In this document: positions 33,474 through 42,306 of the stretch, piece by piece
Numbering within the stretch: the stretch's first letter is position 1
Layout of the letters: each line of letters starts with the position of its first letter
Source of the DNA: an uncultured Oscillospiraceae bacterium
GTDB lineage: Bacteria; Bacillota; Clostridia; Oscillospirales; Oscillospiraceae
Length of the DNA stretch: 64,000 nt
Assembly: GCA_934591635.1 (NCBI GenBank)
Contig: CAKTPI010000003.1
Coordinates: forward strand, 62,001 to 126,000
Reading direction: 5' to 3'
Notes under the pieces: model-generated
Database searches by the model: none
What the model saw: only the letters and a program-made list of their open reading frames with translations
Told to the model about the DNA's origin: nothing
Position numbers and translations under genes: made by a program

Positions 33474-34937
33474 TTATGGGTCGGCCTTCAGTGCCATCCG
33501 ATCAATCTTTCCGCTGGGTGTACGTGGAAGCTCATCCCGATGTGAAACAACATCCGGGAGCATGTATCTGGGTAAAGCCGTCTTCAACGCAGCTTTCACT
33601 GCCTTTGGCTCTGCTGTGCCGGTATAGGCAGCGCATATCTTTTCGCGCTCGGTATTGTACCAGCAGCAGCCCAAGTCAATGCCAGGAACAACGTTCAGGG
33701 CACATTCGATTTCTCCCAACTCAATGCGGTAGCCGTTGCGCTTGATCTGGCCATCTCGACGGCCCAGGAACAGCAGTTCTCCCTGATCATTATAGGTGCC
33801 CAGGTCTCCCGTTCTGTAAATGGTTTCGGCAATTTGTGGGCGCAGTGGATTCTGCACAAAGGCAGCAGCTGTTTTTTCCGGCGCATTATAATAGCCTCTG
33901 GCCAGACAGGTGCCGGTGACGCAGATCTCCCCATCCAGCAGCAGAATTCTGGTATTGGCACAGGGGAATCCCACTGGTAACGTATCACCGTCGTCAAAAT
34001 GCCTGTCTACCCGATACCAGGCGCATACGTCAGTTATTTCCGTGGGACCATACATATTTACGTAATCCGCCTCCGGCAAAACCGCCTGCCACAGGTTCAG
34101 TGTGCGGCATGGCATCACCTCGCCGCAGAAAAATACACGGCGCAGCTCCGGCAGGCTGCCCTGCCTCAGCACCTGTGCATTCACCAGAGCGGACAGCGCC
34201 GACGGTACCCAAAAAATCGTATCAATATGTTGGGTGCGAAGCGTATTCATCAATCGCTTTGGGAACATGAAATCACTACGGGAAATGAGAAATACACTGC
34301 CTGTCATGGCCATAGCGCAGTAAATGTCCAGCACCGAATTGTCGAAATAAAATGGGGCCTGACTGCCAAACCGCACGCCTTGGGGCAGCCTCAGTGCCGT
34401 GCAGGCCCACTGCACAAAATCGATCACGCTGCGATGGGCGATCGATACCCCTTTGGGCACACCAGTGGAGCCGCTGGTAAAGAGCACGTATAGCAAATCC
34501 GTATCGATCTGCTCCCGCCGGCGGACATTCAGCAGGGCCTCATTGACCTGCTCCTCCATCTGGGAGAGCGAACACACTGTCGCATCTCCCGCCAGCATTC
34601 GTGCAGCATCCTCCAGCTCGCCCTCGCAAAGGATAAGCTTGGGCTGCAGCACCTTGGCAATAACTTTCATCCGGGCCAAAGGCATCCCAGTATCCAGCGG
34701 CGTATAAAAGCAGCCAGCATAAACCGCTCCCAGCATGACCGCAATGCAGACAGGACGCTTCTCCATAAGGATCAACACCGGCGACTGGGTGGGGAGCCGC
34801 TCTGCGATCCAGCTGCCAATCTGCTTGGCCCGGGTCATAACCTCGCCCCATGTCAACTTCTCGACAGGAGAATCAAAAGCGACAGCACTGGGTGAGAAGC
34901 AGGCAGCACATTCCAACCAATCCAGAACATTTCTCAT
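33474..34937 (-). CDS. Stand-alone adenylating enzyme A2 (DltA-like)
   Basis: 487 aa ANL enzyme with every adenylation motif: FTSGSTGVPKGVS (about 153-165), NMYGPTEIT, YRTGDLGTYNDQG, GRRDGQIKRNGYRIELGEIE, and catalytic Lys in RTPSGKIDRMAL. The substrate-amine Asp is present at Asp199 (FYFDNSVLDIY, as in DltA's FDxSVxDIY). It therefore probably activates D-alanine or another small amino acid for the carrier protein encoded 4 bp upstream. The sequence is clearly distinct from A1, so the two are not a recent duplication. Confidence 0.9.
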   Translation of the reverse strand: MRNVLDWLECAACFSPSAVAFDSPVEKLTWGEVMTRAKQIGSWIAERLPTQSPVLILMEKRPVCIAVMLGAVYAGCFYTPLDTGMPLARMKVIAKVLQPKLILCEGELEDAARMLAGDATVCSLSQMEEQVNEALLNVRRREQIDTDLLYVLFTSGSTGVPKGVSIAHRSVIDFVQWACTALRLPQGVRFGSQAPFYFDNSVLDIYCAMAMTGSVFLISRSDFMFPKRLMNTLRTQHIDTIFWVPSALSALVNAQVLRQGSLPELRRVFFCGEVMPCRTLNLWQAVLPEADYVNMYGPTEITDVCAWYRVDRHFDDGDTLPVGFPCANTRILLLDGEICVTGTCLARGYYNAPEKTAAAFVQNPLRPQIAETIYRTGDLGTYNDQGELLFLGRRDGQIKRNGYRIELGEIECALNVVPGIDLGCCWYNTEREKICAAYTGTAEPKAVKAALKTALPRYMLPDVVSHRDELPRTPSGKIDRMALKADP

Positions 34938-34941
34938 GAGT

Positions 34942-35175
34942 TCAACTCCGATAGCGGCGCACCAGTTTCAGCATAGACGCGGCGCTGTTGAAATTTTCTG
35001 GCTCAATATCGCCGATAGCGATATGGATATTGAACGCGTCATCCAGAGCCGCAATGATCTGGGTCAGCTCCAGGGAATCAACAACGCCATCATCTACCAA
35101 AGCCGTTTCCGTCGCAAAGTCTATGTCCTCATCTACCTCCGCCAGTGCCTCCAATAAGATTTCCATATCATCCAT
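34942..35175 (-). CDS. Acyl/aminoacyl carrier protein (DltC-like)
   Basis: 77 aa four-helix carrier protein. The phosphopantetheine attachment Ser34 lies in DDGVVDSLELTQII. Acidic, as usual. ATG 35175 has AAGGAGG at eight bases; the frame is open 18 codons further but without a site. It is the single carrier for two adenylating enzymes in this operon. No phosphopantetheinyl transferase gene is present in the window. Confidence 0.9.
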   Translation of the reverse strand: MDDMEILLEALAEVDEDIDFATETALVDDGVVDSLELTQIIAALDDAFNIHIAIGDIEPENFNSAASMLKLVRRYRS

Positions 35176-35230
35176 TTGTTTTCCTCCTTGCAGAGTCTGT
35201 TTGCCTGAGCGTCCCAAAGCAGGGGGCACT

Positions 35231-35272
35231 CAGGCAAGCATATTCTGCCTGCCCCCCACTTCCGCGGGGGGC
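35231..35272 (-). repeat. Hairpins between the ABC ATPase and carrier genes
   Basis: Minus strand: GCCCCCC / GGGGGGC (35272-35251), then CAGGCA / TTGCCTG around 35252-35231, sharing bases. No T-run follows, so more likely an mRNA processing or partial-attenuation structure between the transport and acylation halves of the operon. Confidence 0.55.
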
Positions 35273-35283
35273 AAGATCAGATT

Positions 35284-36393
35284 TTAGTCATTGATACGCT
35301 TCTCGGTTTCTGGATCAAACAGGTGGAGCTTCGTCGTGTTGGGGACCAGCAGCAGTTCCTTCTGCGTCGGGGCGGTTTCCCCAGTGTACTTGAACACCAC
35401 GACCTTCTCCCCTACCCGGACATAGACCAGGTATGCGTCGCCCAATGGCTCGATCGAATCTACATGGGCGGAGATGGAATTTGCGTCTTTCTCCGTCAGC
35501 TCAAAGTCAGATGGACGAATACCAAGATCCACCTTTTTTCCGGCATAGGGGGCTAAGCAGGTTTTCAAATTCTCGGGGATTTTCAGCTGGAATGCGCCGC
35601 CATCCAATGTATCGCCCTTGACAGTGCAAGGGAAAAGATTGATCTGAGGAGTACCCAGAAATCCTGCCACAAACTCATTGGCCGGATGGTCATACAGCTC
35701 GTTGGGGGTACCCTGCTGCATGATGTGGCCGTCCTTCATCAACACGATGTGGTCGGCCATTGTCATGGCCTCGGTCTGGTCGTGTGTGACGTAGATGGTG
35801 GTAATACCCAGCTTCTCCTGGATTTTTTTCAATTCGTAGCGCACTTGGTCGCGGAGTTTTGCGTCCAGATTACCCAAAGGCTCATCCAAGAGAAAAACCT
35901 GAGGGTCACGCACCAAGGCACGCCCCAGAGCCACACGCTGACGCTGACCGCCGGAAAGCTCTGCGGGCTTACGGTCCAGCAGCTGCTCGATGGAAAGCAT
36001 CTTCGCCATGTAATCCACCCGTCTGTCAATCTCCTCCTTGGGAGCTTTCTTTGTTTTCAGAGCAAAGGACATATTCTCACGAACGGTCATGTTGGGGTAC
36101 AGAGCGTACTCCTGGAATACCATAGCAATGTTCCGCTCCTGCGGGGGAACAAACGTTTTGTCCTTTCCCTTGCCCTTAGCGGATGTCATCACCGCATCGC
36201 CAAAGAGTATCTCGCCGTTCGCTGGGTGCAGCAGACCCGCAATGCAGTGCATGGCCGTGGACTTTCCGCAGCCAGAGGGACCAAGAAACACGCAGAACTC
36301 GCCGTCTTTGATTTCCAAATTCAGTTTGTCCAGCACATAGGATTTACCCTTGTTGTAGGATACACTCATATCCTTGATTGTAATAGAAGCCAT
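35284..36393 (-). CDS. Sugar ABC transporter ATPase (MsmK/UgpC type)
   Basis: 369 aa cytoplasmic ATPase of the CUT1 class. Walker A GPSGCGKST (38-46), Q-loop FQEYALYP, signature LSGGQRQRVALGRAL, Walker B FLLDEPLGNLD, switch His in YVTHDQTEAM, and a C-terminal regulatory OB domain (about 240-369, with LGIRPSDFELTE). It energises the permeases encoded at 38335 and 39230. Many clostridia use one shared MsmK for several sugar importers; here a dedicated copy lies in the operon. Confidence 0.95.
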   Translation of the reverse strand: MASITIKDMSVSYNKGKSYVLDKLNLEIKDGEFCVFLGPSGCGKSTAMHCIAGLLHPANGEILFGDAVMTSAKGKGKDKTFVPPQERNIAMVFQEYALYPNMTVRENMSFALKTKKAPKEEIDRRVDYMAKMLSIEQLLDRKPAELSGGQRQRVALGRALVRDPQVFLLDEPLGNLDAKLRDQVRYELKKIQEKLGITTIYVTHDQTEAMTMADHIVLMKDGHIMQQGTPNELYDHPANEFVAGFLGTPQINLFPCTVKGDTLDGGAFQLKIPENLKTCLAPYAGKKVDLGIRPSDFELTEKDANSISAHVDSIEPLGDAYLVYVRVGEKVVVFKYTGETAPTQKELLLVPNTTKLHLFDPETEKRIND

Positions 36394-36429
36394 ATGCTCA
36401 CTTTCCTCTCTTTTGGGTTGCTCCGGGCC

Positions 36430-38313
36430 TTACGCACCGAAGGCTTCCACGTCGATACCGAAGCCATACTCATACAGGGGATTCTCAATGTCCTTGGGAA
36501 GATCCTCCCGCTGGTTTTCCACCTGCTCCATGGTCTTCGGGATCTGGAAGGGAAGCTTGCCGGTGATGGCGGTCTCGCCGTACAAGGCATCTGCCACAGC
36601 CTCCGCGCCGCAGGTGACGCCGGGGCGGTAGACCAGCAGCACACTGTCAGAAGCTTCACTGATGGGTGTCAGCACATAGGCGCGGTTCATGATGACCACC
36701 GAAACTACGTTTGCTCCGGCTGTTTTCAGTGCGTTCACAAGCGCCACTTGCTCCTGGGGGAATTTCAGGTCTGCAGCCGTCCACTCCGGGTCATGGGTTC
36801 CACTCTTCTCCCCCACCACAACGATGGCTGTGGTGCCGCTGAGATCATCCGGGACTTCTTCCGCAGTTTCGATATAAGTCACATTGCCGGTCCCTGCCTT
36901 GGCAGTCAATGCATCCAGAATGGTCGTGCCTTCAATTTCAATCGGTTCTTTGGCTGTCCAACCACTGTTCAAAGCGCGGACATTCTGTGCCAGAGAACCA
37001 GCGACCACAAGTTTTTGCCCAGCAAGAGCGGAAGCGTTTTCATATTTCACCAATGTAAAGGAACGGGCAGCCGCCTCTTTCGCTACGGCCTTGTGAGCCT
37101 CGGTGCCCACGTTGTTGTATACGGCATCCTCGTCTACATAAGGATTTTCAAAGATGCCCAGCCGGAACTTGGCAATCAAAATACGGCGGCAGGCGTCAGT
37201 CAAACGCGCCTCGTCTACTTCGTCAACCAATTCAGCGCTGGAACGTACGCCCATGCCGCCCAAGATATCTGCCCCAGCCTTGGTCGCGCCTACAAAATTC
37301 AAGCCCCAGTCTGTTTGTATCATGCCGGTATAGCCCAACTCGCCCCGGAGAAGATCGGTCATGACAGCGGCAGACTGGTCAGCGGAATTCTCCACTGCGT
37401 CACCACCCAGCACTGGGACAGTGGAATACCCATAGGGCATCACAGCCGCAACACCCGCCGCAATGGCCGCCTTAAAGCCAGCAAGATGCAGCTCCAGAGA
37501 ATCCTCGCGGATGGTCAGAGGAGTGCCGTCAACGCCGCCTGTCTGTGCACCCGCACCGGGAAAATGCTTCACTGTGGCAATGACAGAGTCGGAGGTCAAT
37601 TCACTCCCACCCTGCAGTGCCTGAACAGCAGCGGTAATCAAGCTCTGCACCACCTCGGTGTCCTCACTGTAACATTCCTGATTTCGCCCCCACCGGGGAT
37701 CGGTGATCAGGTCAGCATCCGGGGACAGGGCCATGCGAATACCCACAGCCATCAGCTCTTCTTTCAGCACGGTGTTCAGCGCTGTTACCAGTTCCGGGTC
37801 ATTGGCAGCCCCTTGGTTCACCTCATCAGGCAGGAAGGTCGCATCACTGATAAAAGCCGCTCCTGCCTCGGTATCCATGGAGAAAACTACCGGGATGCCC
37901 AGCTCACTGGCTTCACTCAGCTCCTGGATTTCGTTGGTGCGCTGGGCCGCGTCCGCAGCGGAGTCAAAAGCATACTCATAAATCAGGGCAAAGCCTACGT
38001 TGCTGCCCGTAAACCAACTGTCCTTCTTACTTACCAGGGTCAGGTGCACCATCTGGGCCGCCTTTTGCTCTGGAGTCATCTGGCTGAGCAAATCCTCAGC
38101 CCGCTCTTCAGCAGGAAGGCGCCAGTCCTCATAGGGGTCGAGAATTCCATTGTCGTTCAGGTCCTTGAAAGAGTAGCCGTCAACTTCAATGATATTTTTG
38201 ACTCTCGCTTCCAGCGTTGGCTGCTGGTATTCGGCGGCGTGCGCCGGCAGTGCTGAAAGGGTCAGCGCCGCGGCCGCAGCAAACGCAGCGAGTTTCTTGA
38301 AGGGATGTTTCAT
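36430..38313 (-). CDS. Secreted glycoside hydrolase family 3 enzyme
   Basis: 627 aa with signal peptide ending PAHAA (about residue 27). DLNDNGILDPYEDWR near 47, SMDTEAG, KHFPGAGAQ near 249, nucleophile region GMIQTDWG near 334, and the GH3 C-terminal alpha/beta domain to the end (NPLYEYGFG). AAGGAGG lies ten bases before the ATG. Related to but distinct from the GH3 enzymes at 20191 and 40324. Beta-glucosidase-like; an N-acetylhexosaminidase is less likely because its His-Asp dyad motif is not seen. It lies between transporter genes in the operon. Confidence 0.92.
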   Translation of the reverse strand: MKHPFKKLAAFAAAAALTLSALPAHAAEYQQPTLEARVKNIIEVDGYSFKDLNDNGILDPYEDWRLPAEERAEDLLSQMTPEQKAAQMVHLTLVSKKDSWFTGSNVGFALIYEYAFDSAADAAQRTNEIQELSEASELGIPVVFSMDTEAGAAFISDATFLPDEVNQGAANDPELVTALNTVLKEELMAVGIRMALSPDADLITDPRWGRNQECYSEDTEVVQSLITAAVQALQGGSELTSDSVIATVKHFPGAGAQTGGVDGTPLTIREDSLELHLAGFKAAIAAGVAAVMPYGYSTVPVLGGDAVENSADQSAAVMTDLLRGELGYTGMIQTDWGLNFVGATKAGADILGGMGVRSSAELVDEVDEARLTDACRRILIAKFRLGIFENPYVDEDAVYNNVGTEAHKAVAKEAAARSFTLVKYENASALAGQKLVVAGSLAQNVRALNSGWTAKEPIEIEGTTILDALTAKAGTGNVTYIETAEEVPDDLSGTTAIVVVGEKSGTHDPEWTAADLKFPQEQVALVNALKTAGANVVSVVIMNRAYVLTPISEASDSVLLVYRPGVTCGAEAVADALYGETAITGKLPFQIPKTMEQVENQREDLPKDIENPLYEYGFGIDVEAFGA

Positions 38314-38334
38314 AAAAATTTGTCCTCCTTGAAA

Positions 38335-39228
38335 TTATGATGCGGTGACAGCGCCGCTCATTTGGCCGGAAATCAGGTACTTGCCCATAAAAATGTACAA
38401 TACCAACACCGGCAAAGCGAGAATCAGGGAACCAGCCATCTGAACATTGAATTCAGCAGCCATGGTGCCGGCCAATTCGTTCAGAGCAATGGTTGCGGGC
38501 TTGGAATCGTAGCCGCCCAGCACCAGCGCAAACAACATCTCATTCCAGATGGAGGTACACTGGAAGACGAATACGGTGATGGTGGCAATTCTCGTATTTG
38601 GCACCACGATCTTGCGGTAAATCTGCCAAACCCCGTTGCCATCGATCATGGCCTGACGGATCAGCGCATCCGGCACATCTGCATAATAGCCCCGCATCAT
38701 CACAGTACACATGGGCATACCGAACACCGTATGCACCATCACCAGGCCCCAGATATTATCATATAGATCAAGAGCGTTGACAGTTTGCAGCAGCGGGATC
38801 AGGATTGCCTGAAAGGGCAGATAAGTAGCCGCAACCAGGGCAATAAAGAATACATTGTTCAGCCGGAATTTCCATTTGCTCAATGCATATGCGCACACGG
38901 AACCCAGAAATACAGAGCCCGCCGCGCCCAGCAGCGTCACCGCAAGACTCGTCAGCAGAGGCACCCCTAACTCCTCCATGGCGCTGGCGTAACCCTCCAG
39001 CGTCCAGGTGGACGGGGGCGTAATGGGAGTAGAAGTCATCACCTCACTGTTGGTTTTGAAGGAGGTCATGACAGTGCCCCAAAACGGAAGCATGTAGAAA
39101 ACCAGAAAAACGACCATAATGGCGTAATACAGCATATGCAGAACCGTTGTGTGCCATCTCGGCTTGATCCGCACGGTCTGCGCCTGCTGGGCCTCCCGGG
39201 TGCGTTCGATGCTTATGTTATCCTGCAT
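38335..39228 (-). CDS. Sugar ABC transporter permease (MalG-like)
   Basis: 297 aa, six membrane segments, with the EAA-loop equivalent QAMIDGNGVWQIYRKIVVP and a short N-terminal cytoplasmic tail. Second CUT1 permease. The gene is 1 bp from the MalF-like gene, ensuring equal synthesis. Confidence 0.94.
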   Translation of the reverse strand: MQDNISIERTREAQQAQTVRIKPRWHTTVLHMLYYAIMVVFLVFYMLPFWGTVMTSFKTNSEVMTSTPITPPSTWTLEGYASAMEELGVPLLTSLAVTLLGAAGSVFLGSVCAYALSKWKFRLNNVFFIALVAATYLPFQAILIPLLQTVNALDLYDNIWGLVMVHTVFGMPMCTVMMRGYYADVPDALIRQAMIDGNGVWQIYRKIVVPNTRIATITVFVFQCTSIWNEMLFALVLGGYDSKPATIALNELAGTMAAEFNVQMAGSLILALPVLVLYIFMGKYLISGQMSGAVTAS

Positions 39229-39229
39229 A

Positions 39230-40261
39230 TCAGTTCCTCCTGTTTGTCCAATAGGTCAGAGGCAGAATCAGCACCAGCACGAGGGCCAGCAGGAAGCAGC
39301 TGATTGCTGCGGAGTAAGCGAAATTATTGCTCTGGAAGGCTTCGTTATACATCCAGATAGGCAGCGTCCACGCCGAGGAAGTGGTATATCCCACCAGAGA
39401 AACGATGAAATCAAAGGACCGCAGAGCATACATGGCCAGAATGGTGATGCAGCTGCCCATGGCACCCTTCAGCTGGGGAATAATCAACTTCATGTAAATG
39501 CGGGGCATATAAGCGCTGTCCAGTTTGGCGGCGTTGATGATATTGGTAGGCACATTCTTAATGGCTGCCAGGAAAATCACCGCCACATAACCAGAGAACT
39601 GCCAGACCATGGCAATGATAATGGATAGCATGATAGTTCTGTTGGACGAGGCCCACATGAGGTGCCCGTTTTTCATAGCCCCAGCTACATCCACCCCGAG
39701 AATGCTCAGGAAGGAATTCAGTACACCGCCGGTAGGGCGATACATATAGGCCCATACGGTCCCCGTGACCACGAAGGACAGGGCAAATGGCAGCAGAATC
39801 AGAGTGCGGAATACAGCAGTCCCCCGCAGCCCCTGGTCCATCAATAGCGCCAGGCCAAGGCCAAGCAGCAGACACAGCGGAATCAGGCAGAACAGCAGCA
39901 GCGTATTGCGCAGCGCAGGCCAGAAATTAGGGCTGGCAAACATCTTGGCATAGTTGCCGAACCCGCCCCAGCCATAGCTTGCCTCCAGCACACCGTCCTC
40001 CCAGTTGGAAACTGAAACCCACAAGTTCCAGCCCAAAGAAACATATACGAAGTAAATCAGCAGCGCCGCCGGGATACATATCCAAATCAGCGGATGCCTG
40101 TCAAAGAATCGGCTGACCGGCGCAACTGTATTTGGCACGAACCGACGTGCCAACTGATAGCATAGAATCACAGCCGCAACGATTCCAGCACCCAGCCAGA
40201 ACTGGCCGTTGGAAAAAGTCATATAGCCAAAGTTTTCAAAGAATTCAGAAATTTGTTCCAT
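39230..40261 (-). CDS. Sugar ABC transporter permease (MalF-like)
   Basis: 343 aa with an additional N-terminal membrane segment (about 20-38) and a second near 60-72 before the six-segment core. EAA-loop equivalent INAAKLDSAYMPRIYMKLIIP. Partner of the MalG-like permease; together with the ATPase at 35284 and the binding protein at 42296 it forms a complete CUT1 importer. Confidence 0.94.
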   Translation of the reverse strand: MEQISEFFENFGYMTFSNGQFWLGAGIVAAVILCYQLARRFVPNTVAPVSRFFDRHPLIWICIPAALLIYFVYVSLGWNLWVSVSNWEDGVLEASYGWGGFGNYAKMFASPNFWPALRNTLLLFCLIPLCLLLGLGLALLMDQGLRGTAVFRTLILLPFALSFVVTGTVWAYMYRPTGGVLNSFLSILGVDVAGAMKNGHLMWASSNRTIMLSIIIAMVWQFSGYVAVIFLAAIKNVPTNIINAAKLDSAYMPRIYMKLIIPQLKGAMGSCITILAMYALRSFDFIVSLVGYTTSSAWTLPIWMYNEAFQSNNFAYSAAISCFLLALVLVLILPLTYWTNRRN

Positions 40262-40323
40262 AGGCGAACCCTCCGTTCTTTCTGGGGAGGAGACAGAGTT
40301 TTCCCCTCTGTCTCCTGCCTATT

Positions 40324-42306
40324 TCATTTATCGTAGCTCAGGCCCCAGCCGTAGTCATAGAGGGGGTTTTCCAGGTCAAAGGATACGTCGCCCTCCTGGG
40401 CATTGACAGATTCCATGTCCCGGGGGAATTGCATGGGAGTTTTGCCAGTGGGGTTGTTCAGGCCGAACAGGGTTTCACCGATTGCAATACCGCCCTGCGC
40501 ACCGGGATAATAGGCTTCCAGAATTGCGTTGGTGTTCTCATCGCACCATGTCAGGATGTAGGGGCGGCCTCCGGTGACAACGGTGATGACAGTTTTGCCG
40601 GAGGCGACGGCTGCTTCAAGAATTTCCTGTTGACTGGACACAATCTCCAGGGTGTCATAGCCCCACACCGGATCGTGCTGATAGCTGGGCTCGCCGATAG
40701 AAACAATAATCACATCGGCCTGCTGGGCCAGCTCCTTGATGACCTCTACGTCCTCCTTCTCAGTCAGGACGGTGGTGTTTTCGCCGGCATAAGCGGCCAC
40801 TGCATCGGCAATGGTCATGCCCTCCTGTGCCGAGGACCAGCCGCCCACCAGGGAGTCCATGTCAAAAGCACGGGGACCGCACACCAGAATGGTTTGCTCG
40901 GCATCGGGATCCAGGGGCAGTGCACCGTCATTCTTCAGCAGAGTCATGGCTTCCTCAGCTGCCTGGAGGTTCACCTTCTGACTCTCCTCGTTGCCCACAA
41001 AGGAAACAGCGTAATCCACGTCACAATAGGGATTCTCGAACATTCCCATCTCAAACTTGACCTTGACAATACGGGTTGCAGCCGCGGTGAGGATGGCTTC
41101 ATCGATCTTGCCCTCCTGGGTGTACTCCTCCATCAGGTCGATCAGACGGATGGATTCGCCGCCAATGCCATCCACACGGCTCTGGGTAACACCGATGAGG
41201 ATCGCTTCTTCATCGGAGACCTCTTCGCCTGTCATTGTTCCCAGGGCTTCCTGGATGGCCCAGATCATACCCCAGTCAGTCTGGATGATGCCCTCGAAGC
41301 CCATCTCATCCCGGAGCAGATCCTGCAGCGTTGCTTTGGAGCCGATGGCAGAATTCTCCATATCCAATGCCAGCGGCACAGAATAGTAAGGCATAATGGA
41401 AGCAACATTCACTCCCAGCGCTGCATAATAGGGCTTCAGGTGAATCTGCAGAGTCTCTTCACTGGAGATGATTGGAGAGGTATCCTTTCCCTCCATCTGA
41501 GGACCTGCACCGGGGAAGTGCTTCATGCAGGCAACAATGGAGCCGGTGTTCAGGCCATCGCTGCCGTTCTGGAATGCAACGACCTGAGCCGTGACCATCT
41601 GGGTCACCAAATCGGGATCCTCACCGAAGGTCTCCATCACCCGGCCCCAGCGGGGCTCGGAGGCGATATCGGCCTCAGGGGACAGCGTCATGCGCACACC
41701 CACGGCCAAATGCTCGTCACGGGCAATCTCCGCCAGCTTCGTAACCAGCTCTTCGTCACGGGTGGCGGCCAGTGCCAGGTTGTGAGGGGTAACAGTAGCG
41801 CCGGAAACATAGCTCAGGCCGTGGACAGAGTCCATGGACACCAGCACAGGCACACCCAAACGAGACGCTTCCGCATACTCCTGGATGGTATTCATGGTGG
41901 TGGCTGCCGCCTCCACGCTATTCAGCTCTCGGATCAGCAGCATTCCAATGCCGTAATCCGTACAGTAATCTTCCAGATAGGGAGCGATTTTGCCGTCTGC
42001 CCTGGGCAGATAGGTGGGGTGCTGCATCTGGGCAATCTTCTCCCGGGCGGTCATCTGGTTCACCAGGTCAGCGGCACGGGTCTGCGCGTCCTGCCGCCAA
42101 TCCTCGTAAACATCCAGCGTGCCGTTTCCATTCAGATCAATGAACTGGTAGCCGTCCGCTTCAATAATGGACTTGCTGTGGGGATTCAGCTCCGGCTGCT
42201 CATAGGTCTCGCTTTCGGCAAAGACGGTACCGGCCAGCAAGGTGGCCATCATAGTGGCGGCGCTGAGCACTGCCGCGCTCCGCCGGATCAAATTTTTAAT
42301 CAACAA
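40324..42306 (-). CDS. Secreted glycoside hydrolase family 3 enzyme
   Basis: 660 aa with a signal peptide (to about residue 31, GTVFAESE). DLNGNGTLDVYEDWRQD near 60, VSMDSVHGLSYV, KHFPGAGPQ near 263, nucleophile GIIQTDWGM near 343, and a C-terminal domain ending NPLYDYGWGLSYDK. The start is TTG 42306, which has AGGAG nine bases upstream and overlaps the binding-protein gene by 11 bp, so it is translationally coupled. Family-level beta-glucosidase-like assignment. Confidence 0.92.
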   Translation of the reverse strand: MLIKNLIRRSAAVLSAATMMATLLAGTVFAESETYEQPELNPHSKSIIEADGYQFIDLNGNGTLDVYEDWRQDAQTRAADLVNQMTAREKIAQMQHPTYLPRADGKIAPYLEDYCTDYGIGMLLIRELNSVEAAATTMNTIQEYAEASRLGVPVLVSMDSVHGLSYVSGATVTPHNLALAATRDEELVTKLAEIARDEHLAVGVRMTLSPEADIASEPRWGRVMETFGEDPDLVTQMVTAQVVAFQNGSDGLNTGSIVACMKHFPGAGPQMEGKDTSPIISSEETLQIHLKPYYAALGVNVASIMPYYSVPLALDMENSAIGSKATLQDLLRDEMGFEGIIQTDWGMIWAIQEALGTMTGEEVSDEEAILIGVTQSRVDGIGGESIRLIDLMEEYTQEGKIDEAILTAAATRIVKVKFEMGMFENPYCDVDYAVSFVGNEESQKVNLQAAEEAMTLLKNDGALPLDPDAEQTILVCGPRAFDMDSLVGGWSSAQEGMTIADAVAAYAGENTTVLTEKEDVEVIKELAQQADVIIVSIGEPSYQHDPVWGYDTLEIVSSQQEILEAAVASGKTVITVVTGGRPYILTWCDENTNAILEAYYPGAQGGIAIGETLFGLNNPTGKTPMQFPRDMESVNAQEGDVSFDLENPLYDYGWGLSYDK

